DNA of 64,000 nt. Origin: Pseudoalteromonas luteoviolacea H33-S. GTDB lineage: Bacteria; Pseudomonadota; Gammaproteobacteria; Enterobacterales; Alteromonadaceae. How positions within the stretch are numbered: position 1 is the stretch's first letter; each line of letters opens with the position of its first letter. Positions 33,705-43,217 of the stretch are shown here, piece by piece. A program made the translations under genes and the position numbers. The notes beneath the pieces are model-generated. The model was not told the origin of the DNA. It saw nothing but the letters and a program-made list of their open reading frames with translations, and searched no databases. The DNA lies in the NCBI RefSeq assembly GCF_001625695.1, contig NZ_AUXY01000035.1, forward strand, positions 237,675 to 301,674. The letters run 5' to 3'.

Positions 33705-33891
33705 TCATCCTATTAATACGGTTGTAAAATAACAATTGATATTCACAATAGCTGCCAATTTCTACCGCCTGATATGTACCATAGTCGGCGCTATCAGCAT
33801 CCAGTATACACCCTTCTAAAACAAATTAGTTCATAGGCATTTGCTATTTTTACGCCTAAACTGCACTCAGGGCTTTTGCAATTATATCACT

Positions 33892-34848
33892 ATGAAATCA
33901 ATCTCTATCAGCAGCAATATTTCTATTAGCTATCAAGATGAAGGGGATAAAAACAGGCCTGCTATTGTCTTGATCATGGGGCTTGGTGCGCAGATGACAC
34001 TCTGGCCCGATGCACTCTTTTATGGCTTGGTTGAGCAAGGCTTTAGAGTCGTTCGATTCGATAACCGAGATGCAGGCCTTTCAACCCAGTTAGAGCAATA
34101 TGGTACCCCTAACTTATTTAAAACCTGGATTAGCGCGCGGTTGCCGATGCGCACTAAAGTCCCCTACACGTTAGAAGAAATGGCCGAAGATACCTTGGCA
34201 TTAATGAAAGCCTTAAAAATAAAAAAAGCCCACCTTGTCGGTGCCTCCATGGGCGGTATGATTGCCCAGCTTATTGCCGCAAAGCAGAAGAAAAAGGTGC
34301 TTAGTCTCACTTCTATTATGTCTTCTTCTTCCTCTCTAAAGTTGACTCATTCCAACCTAAAAGTCTTCTTGCAGCTCGCTAAAATGCGCCCTAACAAACC
34401 GAATAGAGATGCCGCAATTCGCTACAATATCCGCCTTAATCAGTTGATCGGCAGCCCAGCTTACCCCCAAGATGAAAAAACACTGAAAAGTCAGGCAATT
34501 GATACCGTTGAGCGCGCAAACAACCCTCACGGCTTTCATCGCCAATTTGCCGCGATGGCTGCAAGCGGTAGTCGTCAGGATCTGATGGCCAAAGTTAAGG
34601 CACCGACCTTAGTGATACACGGTGAGTCAGACCCCATAATTCCGAGCCAAGAAGGGGTGAAAACGGCACAGCAGATCCGGAAATCAAAACTAAAAATCGT
34701 CCCAGGAATGGGTCACAACATTCCGCCAGAGTTGGCGCCCAAAATGATCAAATGGATAACGAAGCACGTGCGTAAAAGTGAGCTTAAACGCGCTAAAAAA
34801 CAGGCTGAAAAAAGGCAAAAAGCGCATTGGGGATCAGCGCCCTTCTAG
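33892..34848 (+). CDS. Alpha/beta hydrolase
   Basis: 318 residues from ATG 33892; a longer frame from 33841 is possible, but its extra 17 residues are unconvincing. Nucleophile elbow GASMGG, acid in GESDPIIP, His in GMGHNIP, oxyanion region IMGLGAQ. No export signal. The C-terminus is a Lys-rich tail (SELKRAKKQAEKRQKAHW). Similar proteins are cytoplasmic esterases or lactone hydrolases; the substrate is unknown. Confidence 0.88.
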   Translation: MKSISISSNISISYQDEGDKNRPAIVLIMGLGAQMTLWPDALFYGLVEQGFRVVRFDNRDAGLSTQLEQYGTPNLFKTWISARLPMRTKVPYTLEEMAEDTLALMKALKIKKAHLVGASMGGMIAQLIAAKQKKKVLSLTSIMSSSSSLKLTHSNLKVFLQLAKMRPNKPNRDAAIRYNIRLNQLIGSPAYPQDEKTLKSQAIDTVERANNPHGFHRQFAAMAASGSRQDLMAKVKAPTLVIHGESDPIIPSQEGVKTAQQIRKSKLKIVPGMGHNIPPELAPKMIKWITKHVRKSELKRAKKQAEKRQKAHWGSAPF

Positions 34849-35088
34849 CAATAAAAAAAGCCCATTCACGAACGAATGAGCCTCACTGCTTGGGAGCACC
34901 TAAATTACGCGAGAGAAAGTTTACTGTACCTGAATACTAGAAAGCTTTTCCGCTAAAGTACTCAAAAAAATGAAAATAAGCGCTTTAGAGCAGCGCTATT
35001 AATTTTGTCTGAACAATATGAACCTGATGCTTTTTTTGTGTAATATGCTTATCACTCAATCCTTATACATACAGCAAATAGGTGGCTC

Positions 35089-35997
35089 ATGCTTAAAGTA
35101 ACGCTCGAGCAGTGGCGTATGTTTAAAGCCGTCGTCGAGCATGGCGGTTTTAACCAAGCTTCGGCTCAAATTCATAAGAGCCAATCAAGTATTCACAACG
35201 CCGTGAATAAAATTGAAACCTCTCTTGGCGTCAAGCTATTTCGTGTCGAAGGCCGTAAAACGCTCTTAACGCCTGCCGGTGAATTAATGCTGCGCCGAGT
35301 TGATTACCTGTTAGAGGAAGCTTCAAAAGTCGAAACCATCGCAGAGACGCTCGCAGAAGGCATTGAGACTAAACTGCGTATCGCCATCGATGCCATTTTC
35401 CCATCGCACTTACTGTATAAGGTGCTTGATAAAGTATCACAAGAATTCCCATTTCTGCGCATCGAACTTGTCGAGTCTGTACTCAATGGGGCCAATGAGC
35501 AGTTACAAGGTGGCTTAGTTGATATCGCCGTCTCTGCTTTTACCCTTGAAGGTCTATTTAGTGAAGAGTTATGCCAAATTGAGTTTATTGCCGTTGCAAG
35601 TCCCGAGCACACACTCAATCAAACTGAAAAAGCACTGACCTTAGAAGATTTAAAGTCTCATCGCCAGATTGTCGTAAGGGACTCTGCGGTATCAAAAAGT
35701 CATGACTCAGGCTGGCTGCAGGCCTCTCAGCGCTGGACAGTAAGCCATATGCGCACTTCTATTGATATGATAAAAAATGGCTTTGGTTTTGCGTGGCTGC
35801 CAGTGCCTTTAATTGCAAAAGAACTGCAAAATGATGAGCTTGTCCCACTCAACCTGCACTCGGGTCAGACACGAAAAGTACAGCTGCATCTCACCTTTGT
35901 CGATGGTGATAGCCTAGGCCCAGCAGCCAGAGCATTTTTAGGTGAATTGCGTTATCAAAGTATGATGATGCCAACGGCAGAGACATCAAACTCATAG
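35089..35997 (+). CDS. LysR family transcriptional regulator
   Basis: 302 residues with an N-terminal HTH (GGFNQASAQIHKSQSSIHNAVNKIETSLGVKLFRVEGRKTLLT) and a periplasmic-binding-protein-like effector domain. The lipoate ligase-like gene follows on the same strand after 66 bases. No divergent target is adjacent: the upstream 240 bases (34849-35088) are non-coding, with a weak palindrome (AGCGCT ... AGCGCT) near 34979-35000. Confidence 0.9.
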   Translation: MLKVTLEQWRMFKAVVEHGGFNQASAQIHKSQSSIHNAVNKIETSLGVKLFRVEGRKTLLTPAGELMLRRVDYLLEEASKVETIAETLAEGIETKLRIAIDAIFPSHLLYKVLDKVSQEFPFLRIELVESVLNGANEQLQGGLVDIAVSAFTLEGLFSEELCQIEFIAVASPEHTLNQTEKALTLEDLKSHRQIVVRDSAVSKSHDSGWLQASQRWTVSHMRTSIDMIKNGFGFAWLPVPLIAKELQNDELVPLNLHSGQTRKVQLHLTFVDGDSLGPAARAFLGELRYQSMMMPTAETSNS

Positions 35998-36063
35998 TAA
36001 ATCACCATGCCATATCGGCGTCTATACTAGAGAAGGTGTCATGATAATTAGGGACAAGTACAT

Positions 36064-36834
36064 ATGAATGAAAAAGAATTAGCAACCCAGCTGTATAGCG
36101 CCTATTCATGGTCTGTCCTTAATGAGCCCATTGAAACATCTACTGAGCGCGCACTAGAGCAAGACTCAATACTACTGATGCAAATTGCTAAAGGCACACA
36201 GCCTGCCACAATTAGGTTATGGGAGTGCCCTCAATCATTGATAGTCAGTCGTAAAGAAGCCAAGTTGCCGATGTTTAACGATGCCTGCGATACTCTCGCA
36301 CAATTAGATTGGCCAGTGTCAGTTAGGCAAAGCGGTGGGACTGCCGTCCCTCATGGTCCCGGCATTTTAAACTTCTCAGTGATTTTTGCGCAAACAAAGT
36401 CACAGCCCCTGGACTTGGATGCCATTTATATCGCTTTATGTGAACCCATTCGCAGCGCACTGCGCAGTCTTGGCTTACAAAGCGAATATGGTGAAACACC
36501 TGGCGCGTATTGCGATGGTCGCTTTAATCTCAATATAGATGCATTGAAAGTCACAGGTACTGCGCAGCGAGTCGCCCTATCGCCAAAGAATGAACAGGGT
36601 TTATACCGCGCAGTTTTGGCACAAGCAATGATCATGATAGAGGCGGACCCCCATGACACAACCGCCGTCGTCAATCAATTTTATCAACTTGCAGGTGCTG
36701 ATAACCGCTACGACCCACATGCTTCAACCAGTGTAGATAGGCACCTAGCTGGCCACTATCCAAATGGGCAGCTCACTGAGGTTTTAAGAAAAGAGATCCT
36801 CTTAGCACTCGAAGAGTTTACAACGCCTTTATAA
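36064..36834 (+). CDS. Lipoate-protein ligase A-like protein (BPL/LplA/LipB domain)
   Basis: 256 residues. The domain signatures are SVRQSGGTAVPHGPGILNFSV (nucleotide/lipoyl-AMP site) and LNIDALKVTGTAQR, with the Lys that contacts the acyl-adenylate in LplA. The C-terminal accessory domain of E. coli LplA is missing, as in many short homologues, some of which are octanoyl- or lipoyl-transferases (LipM/LplJ types). Cytoplasmic. Role in lipoylation is expected; the exact reaction is not determined. Confidence 0.85.
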   Translation: MNEKELATQLYSAYSWSVLNEPIETSTERALEQDSILLMQIAKGTQPATIRLWECPQSLIVSRKEAKLPMFNDACDTLAQLDWPVSVRQSGGTAVPHGPGILNFSVIFAQTKSQPLDLDAIYIALCEPIRSALRSLGLQSEYGETPGAYCDGRFNLNIDALKVTGTAQRVALSPKNEQGLYRAVLAQAMIMIEADPHDTTAVVNQFYQLAGADNRYDPHASTSVDRHLAGHYPNGQLTEVLRKEILLALEEFTTPL

Positions 36835-36918
36835 ACTTATAAGGCAAATTCGCCTTTCATCTTCACGACTATTTCACGCTACGGCCTGCAAAGTAATACG
36901 CAAAAAGGAGGCCGTTTT

Positions 36919-37626
36919 ATGTTTCAACCGTTCAGATGCATTGCCATCATTTGCTCACTTATTGTATTCACCAAACCTGCCATGTCTGCATCCAGCGAAC
37001 ATATTCAGTTAGTGGAGTCTGCACTTGAGCATTTTTCTCAAACCAACAAGCAACACTGGTCTTACACAATTCATAGTATTGAAATTGAAGAAGGTAACAA
37101 AACCGAAATTCATGCCAAACACCAGCCCAACAACGCCCCCTATCTGCGCTGGCAACTACTTCAGCTTAATGGCCAGCAGCCATCACCAAAACAAGCCAAA
37201 GAGTTTGCACAAAAACGTGAAAATGAAGGCTTTTCGATCAGCATTAAGGAGCTGGTGAAAACGCACTCTCTCACCCTTGTTCAAGAAACCCCCAACAGTA
37301 TCACCTTAAGCTACCCTGTTGAGCTGGCCGATCTCGGCAGTGATGCCATTGGCAAGCTAACCGGTCACATTAAAATTGATAAAAGCAATCAGCATATTGA
37401 GCAAATTTCTGTACACAATACCGCCTCATTCAGCCCTGTTGCACTGGCAGAGATCAGCGAGTTTAACCTTGATATGCAATTTATGACGGTGAGTGATGCT
37501 GTTCTTATACAGCAAACTCAAATGGACATGCGGGGGACTTTTTCCTTCTTTATTGACATAGAGGAAACATCCACCGTGACCTTTGACAACTACCAATACC
37601 AACCACAGTCTTTAAATAAAAAATAA
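36919..37626 (+). CDS. Hypothetical exported protein
   Basis: 235 residues with a signal peptide (about 1-24, ending AMSAS) and a very strong AAGGAGG ribosome site. The rest is soluble with beta-strand character (LSYPVELADLGSDAIGKLTGHIKI, MDMRGTFSFFIDIEETSTVTFDNYQY). It resembles periplasmic lipid- or lipoprotein-binding sandwich proteins in general, but I cannot name a family. Confidence 0.7.
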   Translation: MFQPFRCIAIICSLIVFTKPAMSASSEHIQLVESALEHFSQTNKQHWSYTIHSIEIEEGNKTEIHAKHQPNNAPYLRWQLLQLNGQQPSPKQAKEFAQKRENEGFSISIKELVKTHSLTLVQETPNSITLSYPVELADLGSDAIGKLTGHIKIDKSNQHIEQISVHNTASFSPVALAEISEFNLDMQFMTVSDAVLIQQTQMDMRGTFSFFIDIEETSTVTFDNYQYQPQSLNKK

Positions 37627-37839
37627 GTTTAAATTTCAACATACTAAAGCTCTATTAAAACTCTATGATTTAAAATAATAGAGAAATACTAAGACACGGC
37701 TGACCTCAGCATCTAATACTCCATTTGCTTTTTGCACCCAATTTACATTTGCACGCGACAATGGTCATTACTGGCCAATTGCGTGGGCATGACGTAACGT
37801 CTGTAAGGGTGCTTTAACCATCTTGCAGAAGGATTAATA

Positions 37840-38475
37840 ATGACAACACTCAATCGCCGTCACTTTATTCGCAATTTAACGCTCGGTTCACTTGCGGGCC
37901 TTGTTGGAACACATGTACAAGCACGCGCCATAACACCAAAAGAGATGGAGGGGCCTTACTACCCGATTACGCCACAAAAAGACAAAGACGCTGACTTAAC
38001 GCAAGTTGCCGGTAAAAAAGGTAAAGCAAACGGCACCGTCATAGACATATTTGGCCAAGTATTCGATGACCAAGGCAATGCCATAGAGGATGTCACCATT
38101 GATCTGTGGCAAGCCAACAGCTTTGGAAAATACCATCACCCCCATGACAACAGTGATGCCCCAGTTGATGCCCACTTTCAAGCTTGGGCAATTATACAAA
38201 CCAAAGCACAAGGGCACTTTCGTTTTAAAACTGTGTTCCCAGGGGCTTACCCGCTCAATGCAGCGCAGCAGAGAACACCCCATATTCATCTAAAAATATC
38301 AAAAAGAGGCTATCACTCGCTCCTTACGCAAATGTATTTTCCCAATCACCCACTCAACCAACAAGATGGCTTATTCAGACGTAAAACGCCTGAAGAGCAA
38401 GCCTTAATGACCGCAAAAACCACCGAAATCGCCAATCAATATCGCTACGATATTGTGTTAGCCAAAGTGGTGTAA
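37840..38475 (+). CDS. Tat-exported intradiol ring-cleavage dioxygenase-like protein
   Basis: 211 residues. The N-terminus NRRHFIRNLTLGSLAGLVG is a twin-arginine signal. The Fe(III) ligands of the protocatechuate/catechol dioxygenase fold are in place: Y98 (GKYHH), Y137 (PGAYP), H148 and H150 (PHIHLKI). EGPYYP and DLWQAN also match the family. Catalytic members open aromatic rings between two hydroxyls. No other aromatic catabolism genes lie nearby, and export is typical of a less-studied subgroup whose substrates are uncertain. Confidence 0.88.
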   Translation: MTTLNRRHFIRNLTLGSLAGLVGTHVQARAITPKEMEGPYYPITPQKDKDADLTQVAGKKGKANGTVIDIFGQVFDDQGNAIEDVTIDLWQANSFGKYHHPHDNSDAPVDAHFQAWAIIQTKAQGHFRFKTVFPGAYPLNAAQQRTPHIHLKISKRGYHSLLTQMYFPNHPLNQQDGLFRRKTPEEQALMTAKTTEIANQYRYDIVLAKVV

Positions 38476-38518
38476 TTTAATACCCTGCAGACTACATAAC
38501 CAGATAAAATCAATGCAT

Positions 38519-38559
38519 ATGCCTGTATGACACTTAAAATAAAAGTGTCATACAGGCAT
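38519..38559. repeat. Long perfect hairpin
   Basis: ATGCCTGTATGACACTT and AAGTGTCATACAGGCAT form a perfect 17-bp stem with a 7-nt loop (aaaataa), between the dioxygenase and the FetB-like gene on the same strand. There is no T run after it, so a plain intrinsic terminator is doubtful. Confidence 0.8.
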
Positions 38560-38620
38560 GTTAGCGTGAGCGCTCAGTTAATTAATTCCTGTATTAGGCT
38601 CAGACAAAGTAGTTGGCAGT

Positions 38621-39406
38621 ATGCAAAGCGTCATAGATATTCAATGGTGGCAGTTGGCTCTTTTCAGCCTCACGTTGATCATCCCTTATTACATAAATAG
38701 GTACTATCAGCTGGGCTTATTAAAAGAAACCATAATCAGCCTGAGTAGAATGACATTACAGCTCATCTTAATCGGCCTATACCTAGAGTTACTTTTCGAT
38801 CTCAACAGTGTTTGGGTAAACCTCGCCTGGATGATGGCCATGGTACTTGTCGGCAGCAGTGCCATTATCAACAAGGTGCCTTTTCCAAAATCTATGATTT
38901 TATTTCCTGTGGCAATTAGCTTAGTTGCAGGACTCTTGCCGCTAATGGCAATCCTTGCCTTGGGCATTATTCAGCCAGAGCCTTTTTACCACGCTCGTTA
39001 CGTTATCCCTTTGGCAGGTATGCTCCTTGGCAACAGCATTTCCAGCAATATCATCTGTCTACAAAGTTACTTTAGTGCACTGCAAGAACGCTGGCCCGAG
39101 TATCAAGCCGCATTGGCGCTGGGCGCATCACCAAGCGATGCGACGACACCTTTTGTACAGGATGCTTTGACCAAGGCGATGTCACCCATTCTCGCCACAA
39201 TGGCAACGACGGGACTGGTGACAATTCCAGGTATGATGACAGGTCAAATTCTCGGTGGGGCATCGCCTATGGTGGCGATTAAATATCAGCTGATGATTAT
39301 GTTGGCTATTTTTGTCATGATGAGCATCACCATCACCGTCAGCTTATGGCTAGTTGCCAAACGCAGTGTGTCTGTAGAGGGTAAGCCACAAGTGAGTCTG
39401 ACTTAA
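38621..39406 (+). CDS. FetB-like ABC permease (UPF0014 family)
   Basis: 261 residues and about seven membrane helices. The family stretch VIPLAGMLLGNSISSN ... ALGASPSDATTPFVQDALTKAMSPILATMATTGLVTIPGMMTGQILGGASPMVAIKYQ matches E. coli FetB, the permease of an iron exporter. The usual ATPase partner FetA is not next to it, so it is either paired in trans or works differently. Confidence 0.87.
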   Translation: MQSVIDIQWWQLALFSLTLIIPYYINRYYQLGLLKETIISLSRMTLQLILIGLYLELLFDLNSVWVNLAWMMAMVLVGSSAIINKVPFPKSMILFPVAISLVAGLLPLMAILALGIIQPEPFYHARYVIPLAGMLLGNSISSNIICLQSYFSALQERWPEYQAALALGASPSDATTPFVQDALTKAMSPILATMATTGLVTIPGMMTGQILGGASPMVAIKYQLMIMLAIFVMMSITITVSLWLVAKRSVSVEGKPQVSLT

Positions 39407-39413
39407 CTAAAGT

Positions 39414-39436
39414 TAGGGCAGCAAAACACTGCCCTA
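39414..39436. terminator. Bidirectional terminator between FetB-like and S9 genes
   Basis: TAGGGCAG-caaaaca-CTGCCCTA, an 8-bp stem followed by a T-rich tract on the plus strand, between converging stops. Confidence 0.8.
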
Positions 39437-39444
39437 TTATATTT

Positions 39445-41502
39445 TTATTTATCCGCTTCGCGGTATTTTTCAAACCATGCCACAATATGACCCACTTTTT
39501 GGATCAAGTTACTTGGCCTTGCAGCAATACCATGACCTGCTTTAGGAATACGTACCATGGCGGTTTCCACATTGCGTAACTGCAATGCTTGATAGTATTG
39601 CTCTGTTTCGCTCATCGGAGTGCGGTAGTCATTCTCACCCGTTAACAACATGGTTGGTGTTTTCACATTACCCACCAGCGACAAAGGTGAATGCTTCCAT
39701 AAATGCTCTGTTGCTTCCCATGGCATGCCCGGCATCCAATATTTCGCATAGTAGTTGTAGGCATCTGCGGTTAAAGCAAAGCTTATCCAGTTAATCACAG
39801 GCTTGGCAACCACCGCCGCTTTAAAGCGATCTGTATTACCAATGATCCACGCTGTTAACACACCGCCGCCTGAACCACCTGTGACAAATAAATTATCTTC
39901 ATCAACAAACTTTTTAGCCACCATACCATCTACAACATCTATCAAGTCATTGTAATCCTTTGATGGGTAATCGTGATGAATTAGGTTTGCAAACTCCTGA
40001 CCATAAGACGTACTGCCTCGTGGGTTTGCCCACACTACAACATAGCCCTTAGATGCCATCAGCTGTACTTCTGTACTGTAGTTTGGCCCATATGCCGTAT
40101 GTGGCCCGCCATGGATCTCTAAAATCATCGGGTACTTTTTAGTGGCATCAAAGTTAGGCGGTAATGCATACCAAGCTTGAATATCACGACCATCCACAGA
40201 TGACTTTACAGTGATAGGCTCAACTTTTGCGATATTTTTGTGATCTAGTAAGTCAGCATTTAAATCTGTAAGCTGAGTGACCTTTTGGCGCTTATCAACC
40301 AAGGCCAGATCAGCTGGACGCTCTGTATCATCGGTTGTTACTACCAAGCGACTACTGCCAGCAACGGCAAATTGACCAGATGTGTATGGACGCCCTAAAG
40401 ACTGCCCGCCTAGTTTAGCCAGTTTTTCCGTCACTTTGCCTTTTAAAGTCACGTGACCCACATACTTTTGACCATGGTCATCATAGCTAAAATAAAGCCC
40501 GCGCCCTTTTTTATCCCACTGATGTGAGCTAATTGGGCGGTCCAACGATGCGGTTAGGTTAACTGATTTTTCGCCATCTAAATCCATCATGTAAATATCA
40601 AAGTTTTGGCTTGATAAGTGCTTATTTTCATAACCTAAATAAGCAATCTTATCTCTTTGATAACTAATTTTGGGGCGATATTCTGGGCCATTCACATCCG
40701 TGATTTGTGTGATCTGACGATCGTGAATATCCACGCGGTATATGTCTGACTGGCGCGGTTTATTTTGCCAATCATCGTGTCGGTTAGCGTTAAAATAGAG
40801 TGATTTACCATCCTCACTCCAAGTGAGGTATGAGCGATGATGGAACGCACCTTGCGTTAATTGACGTGGCGTCCCCCCTTCAGCTGGCACCACGTACACA
40901 TGATGATAACCCGGTTTAACAAAGCCGCCGCCATCACGCTTATAAATCATCTCATCGATATAAGTTGCATTCCCAGCCCATTGCGCGCCTTTCGGCTTTT
41001 TAGGCATATCCTTAAACAGGCCACTTTTGCTCTCGGGCTTAAACATGGTAAATGCTATCCACTTACCGTCTGGTGACCAACTTATGTTACCAACACTTTG
41101 ATGTACATTGGTGACACGTGCGGTTTGCCCCGAATCTAACCAGCGTACATATAATTGATTATCGCCTTCAGCATTGGTGATATAAGCGAGTCGCTTACCA
41201 TCCGGTGAATATTTGGCACTACGGTACTGGTTTTTACCAGATAAAACCGGCTGATGTGTATTGGTTTTTAAATCCACTTCCCATAAGTTTATGCGAGTGC
41301 TGTCAGCCATAATATCCATGGCTCTGCGCTCATAAATGACCTTGTAACCATCAGGGTGTACTTGTGGCGCCGCTGCGTATTCGATATTGAATACATCTTC
41401 ATACTGCCACGTCTTGTCAGTATTGATATCACTTGCCAGCGCGGGCAAAGCAAGCATTTGAGCGCCAAGCAATGTCAGTGATAGTTTGTTGTTATTTTTC
41501 AT
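39445..41502 (-). CDS. Secreted S9 family peptidase, paralogue of 6247-8283
   Basis: 685 residues from ATG 41502 (AAGAG upstream). Signal peptide to about residue 23 (PALAS). Propeller (about 30-410; YSPDGKRLAYI, WSPDGKWIAF) and hydrolase domain with S544 (GGSGGG), D625 (GENDYR) and H657 (AGHG), plus HGGPH. Roughly half identical to the peptidase at 6247 by eye, with the same domain order. Like that gene, it is divergent from a MKLKLNKK-leader precursor (41832) across about 330 bases. Peptide turnover in the periplasm is the safe reading; a link with the precursor is inference. Confidence 0.93.
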   Translation of the reverse strand: MKNNNKLSLTLLGAQMLALPALASDINTDKTWQYEDVFNIEYAAAPQVHPDGYKVIYERRAMDIMADSTRINLWEVDLKTNTHQPVLSGKNQYRSAKYSPDGKRLAYITNAEGDNQLYVRWLDSGQTARVTNVHQSVGNISWSPDGKWIAFTMFKPESKSGLFKDMPKKPKGAQWAGNATYIDEMIYKRDGGGFVKPGYHHVYVVPAEGGTPRQLTQGAFHHRSYLTWSEDGKSLYFNANRHDDWQNKPRQSDIYRVDIHDRQITQITDVNGPEYRPKISYQRDKIAYLGYENKHLSSQNFDIYMMDLDGEKSVNLTASLDRPISSHQWDKKGRGLYFSYDDHGQKYVGHVTLKGKVTEKLAKLGGQSLGRPYTSGQFAVAGSSRLVVTTDDTERPADLALVDKRQKVTQLTDLNADLLDHKNIAKVEPITVKSSVDGRDIQAWYALPPNFDATKKYPMILEIHGGPHTAYGPNYSTEVQLMASKGYVVVWANPRGSTSYGQEFANLIHHDYPSKDYNDLIDVVDGMVAKKFVDEDNLFVTGGSGGGVLTAWIIGNTDRFKAAVVAKPVINWISFALTADAYNYYAKYWMPGMPWEATEHLWKHSPLSLVGNVKTPTMLLTGENDYRTPMSETEQYYQALQLRNVETAMVRIPKAGHGIAARPSNLIQKVGHIVAWFEKYREADK

Positions 41503-41831
41503 AATCAAACTCTTAATTTTATATTCACCGCCTGAATACCTAAGGCATCCCTCTTAAGGCGATTGGTTTTGTTATGTTATATCAATTTTATCGTCAATTC
41601 TAAGATGCCTTAAACTGAACTGCGATTCAAAGCAACTGCGACTAATCACTACCACACCCGATGACTGAGTGTATTTGTGTCATTTCATGGTCACATCATC
41701 AACAATTAAACGCTAGCAATCCACATACCAACTAAGCTAAAAGTACGATTATCAAAAAATTGCAATTGACTGATATTGGGTAAATTGTGACTCTTATTGC
41801 GCAGTACAAAAAACAAACAAAAGGATATAGC
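41503..41831. other. Divergent promoter region between S9 peptidase and precursor 3
   Basis: 329 bases without a convincing gene. It should contain both promoters. A GTG at 41787 would extend the precursor by 15 residues but has no ribosome site. No operator palindrome stands out. Confidence 0.4.
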
Positions 41832-42038
41832 ATGAAATTAAAATTAAATAAAAAAGGCATTAAGCAACTTAGCCAAAAACAAATTAACTCCGATGCGACA
41901 AAGCAAGTAGGGGGCGGTGCCATTGAATCTAAAGATTATTGGTGTCAGTCTGGTCAAATGCCATGTTGGACGAATGGGCCATGTATCACAACGCCATACA
42001 AAGGCTGTAATACACGTGGCTGGTGTCAAGATTATTAA
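41832..42038 (+). CDS. RiPP-like precursor peptide 3 (five-Cys core)
   Basis: 68 residues from ATG 41832 (AAAAGGATATAGC before it). Leader MKLKLNKKGIKQLSQKQ ... ATKQVGGG, then a core of about 39 residues rich in Cys, Gly and Trp (YWC, MPC, GPC, KGC, GWC). The leader is almost identical to that of 773-988. The regular Cys spacing suggests disulfides or thioether rings. No maturation enzyme is nearby except the divergent S9 peptidase. A hairpin at 42064-42088 closes the unit. Confidence 0.78.
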   Translation: MKLKLNKKGIKQLSQKQINSDATKQVGGGAIESKDYWCQSGQMPCWTNGPCITTPYKGCNTRGWCQDY

Positions 42039-42063
42039 TCTCTAGCCGATTCCCCTGTTAATG

Positions 42064-42088
42064 AATGCCGCGTTTGCTGTACGGCATT
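42064..42088. terminator. Hairpin after precursor 3
   Basis: AATGCCG ... CGGCATT, a 7-bp stem with an 11-nt loop between converging genes; no clear T run. Confidence 0.5.
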
Positions 42089-42125
42089 GATAAGTATGTT
42101 AGCCCAGCCAAAAATAAACATTCAA

Positions 42126-43127
42126 TTACCATTCACAGCGCTTTACTTTTTCGAACCAGGGGCGATTAAAACGTTTGATTTTCGGCTTCTCAATCACTGG
42201 GACTGATATATCCATGCCTGAGGTTAAATGTAGCAATACCAAGGCTCTAATTCTATCGTCATCTAATTGGTTATACGCACTGATAAGCTGCGCTTTTTCT
42301 TCTCGAGATAAAGGCTCTCCATGCATATGTTTAAAACGGGTATTAAGCCATAATAATAATGCCTGTTTAGCTTTGTTGGGAAAAGCCTGTGCCAAGGTTT
42401 CAGTCGGGCTATACAGCCTTTGGAAATTCACCCACTGCTGCTGAACAGCAAAAACAAACAATAAATTAATACCCGCTGATATTTGACCTGAACGCTTATC
42501 TATATTTTGATACCCAGCTAACGCGATTCTAAAGTGCTGTTCAGCTTGCCCAATATTTCCCTCCTCTAACGCTATCATGCCTTGGTTATTCTCTATGATT
42601 GCCAGTAAATTTTTCCTATCCGCGATACGTGCAAGGCGTTTCGCTTTGACATATAACGACTTGGCTTTTTCTAACTCATCAAGCTGCCGTGCAAGCAACG
42701 CGAGGCTATTAGTTATCGTCAGTTTTTGACGATCATTGATGGCATGCTTGTAAGAACATTCAAGGCTGGCTTGCGCATCATTGATATAGTGATTTTTTCG
42801 CAGCCAAATACCTGTCGCACTGGTGATAGAAACCAGTTTATCAATAAAATAAGGGTGTTTTTGGTGGTGAAAGATCACCTCTAAAGAATCTATTAGCTGC
42901 GTCATATCTCCCGTGGGTACTGACGCTCGCATGGCCGCTATATGCCACCTCAATTGCTGGATGTCCGTTAACGAATGCACATGTGGTATCGCGTTGAGTA
43001 GCTTTAATGAGCGGGAAGGTTCGACACGCAAGTAATCCTCCGCCTCTTTGATTATCTCATCAAGCGGTGCCGCAACCACTGAACTGGATAACAGTCCAAC
43101 CAAGATAAACTGAGCAGCTGTTCGCAC
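42126..43127 (-). CDS. Exported TPR-like repeat protein
   Basis: 333 residues, GTG start with GAGGAGG upstream. Signal peptide to about residue 19 (SSVVAAP). The body is helical with degenerate tetratricopeptide pairs (LALLARQLDELEKAKSLYVKAKRLARIADRKN, MIALEEGNIGQAEQHFRIALAGYQNI). It probably serves in periplasmic protein-protein contacts and is convergent with precursor 3. The exact family is unknown; it could be the N-terminal sensor part of a larger signalling protein class, but no output domain is present. Confidence 0.75.
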   Translation of the reverse strand: MRTAAQFILVGLLSSSVVAAPLDEIIKEAEDYLRVEPSRSLKLLNAIPHVHSLTDIQQLRWHIAAMRASVPTGDMTQLIDSLEVIFHHQKHPYFIDKLVSITSATGIWLRKNHYINDAQASLECSYKHAINDRQKLTITNSLALLARQLDELEKAKSLYVKAKRLARIADRKNLLAIIENNQGMIALEEGNIGQAEQHFRIALAGYQNIDKRSGQISAGINLLFVFAVQQQWVNFQRLYSPTETLAQAFPNKAKQALLLWLNTRFKHMHGEPLSREEKAQLISAYNQLDDDRIRALVLLHLTSGMDISVPVIEKPKIKRFNRPWFEKVKRCEW

Positions 43128-43217
43128 ACCACCTCCTCACTGTTCCGATACTTATAAAATATAGATAGATGGCGGATAATATTCAAAACATCGAATATAC
43201 CGAACACATAAATCGTG

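Noticed and set aside
33841..33891. N-terminal extension of the alpha/beta hydrolase
   Set aside because: The extra residues (starting MLFLRLNCTQGF) do not fit the family and no ribosome site precedes them; the ATG at 33892 is preferred, though its own ribosome site is weak.
41787..41831. GTG start extending precursor 3 by 15 residues
   Set aside because: No ribosome site for GTG, whereas ATG 41832 has AAAAGGATATAGC and starts the leader exactly like the other two precursors.
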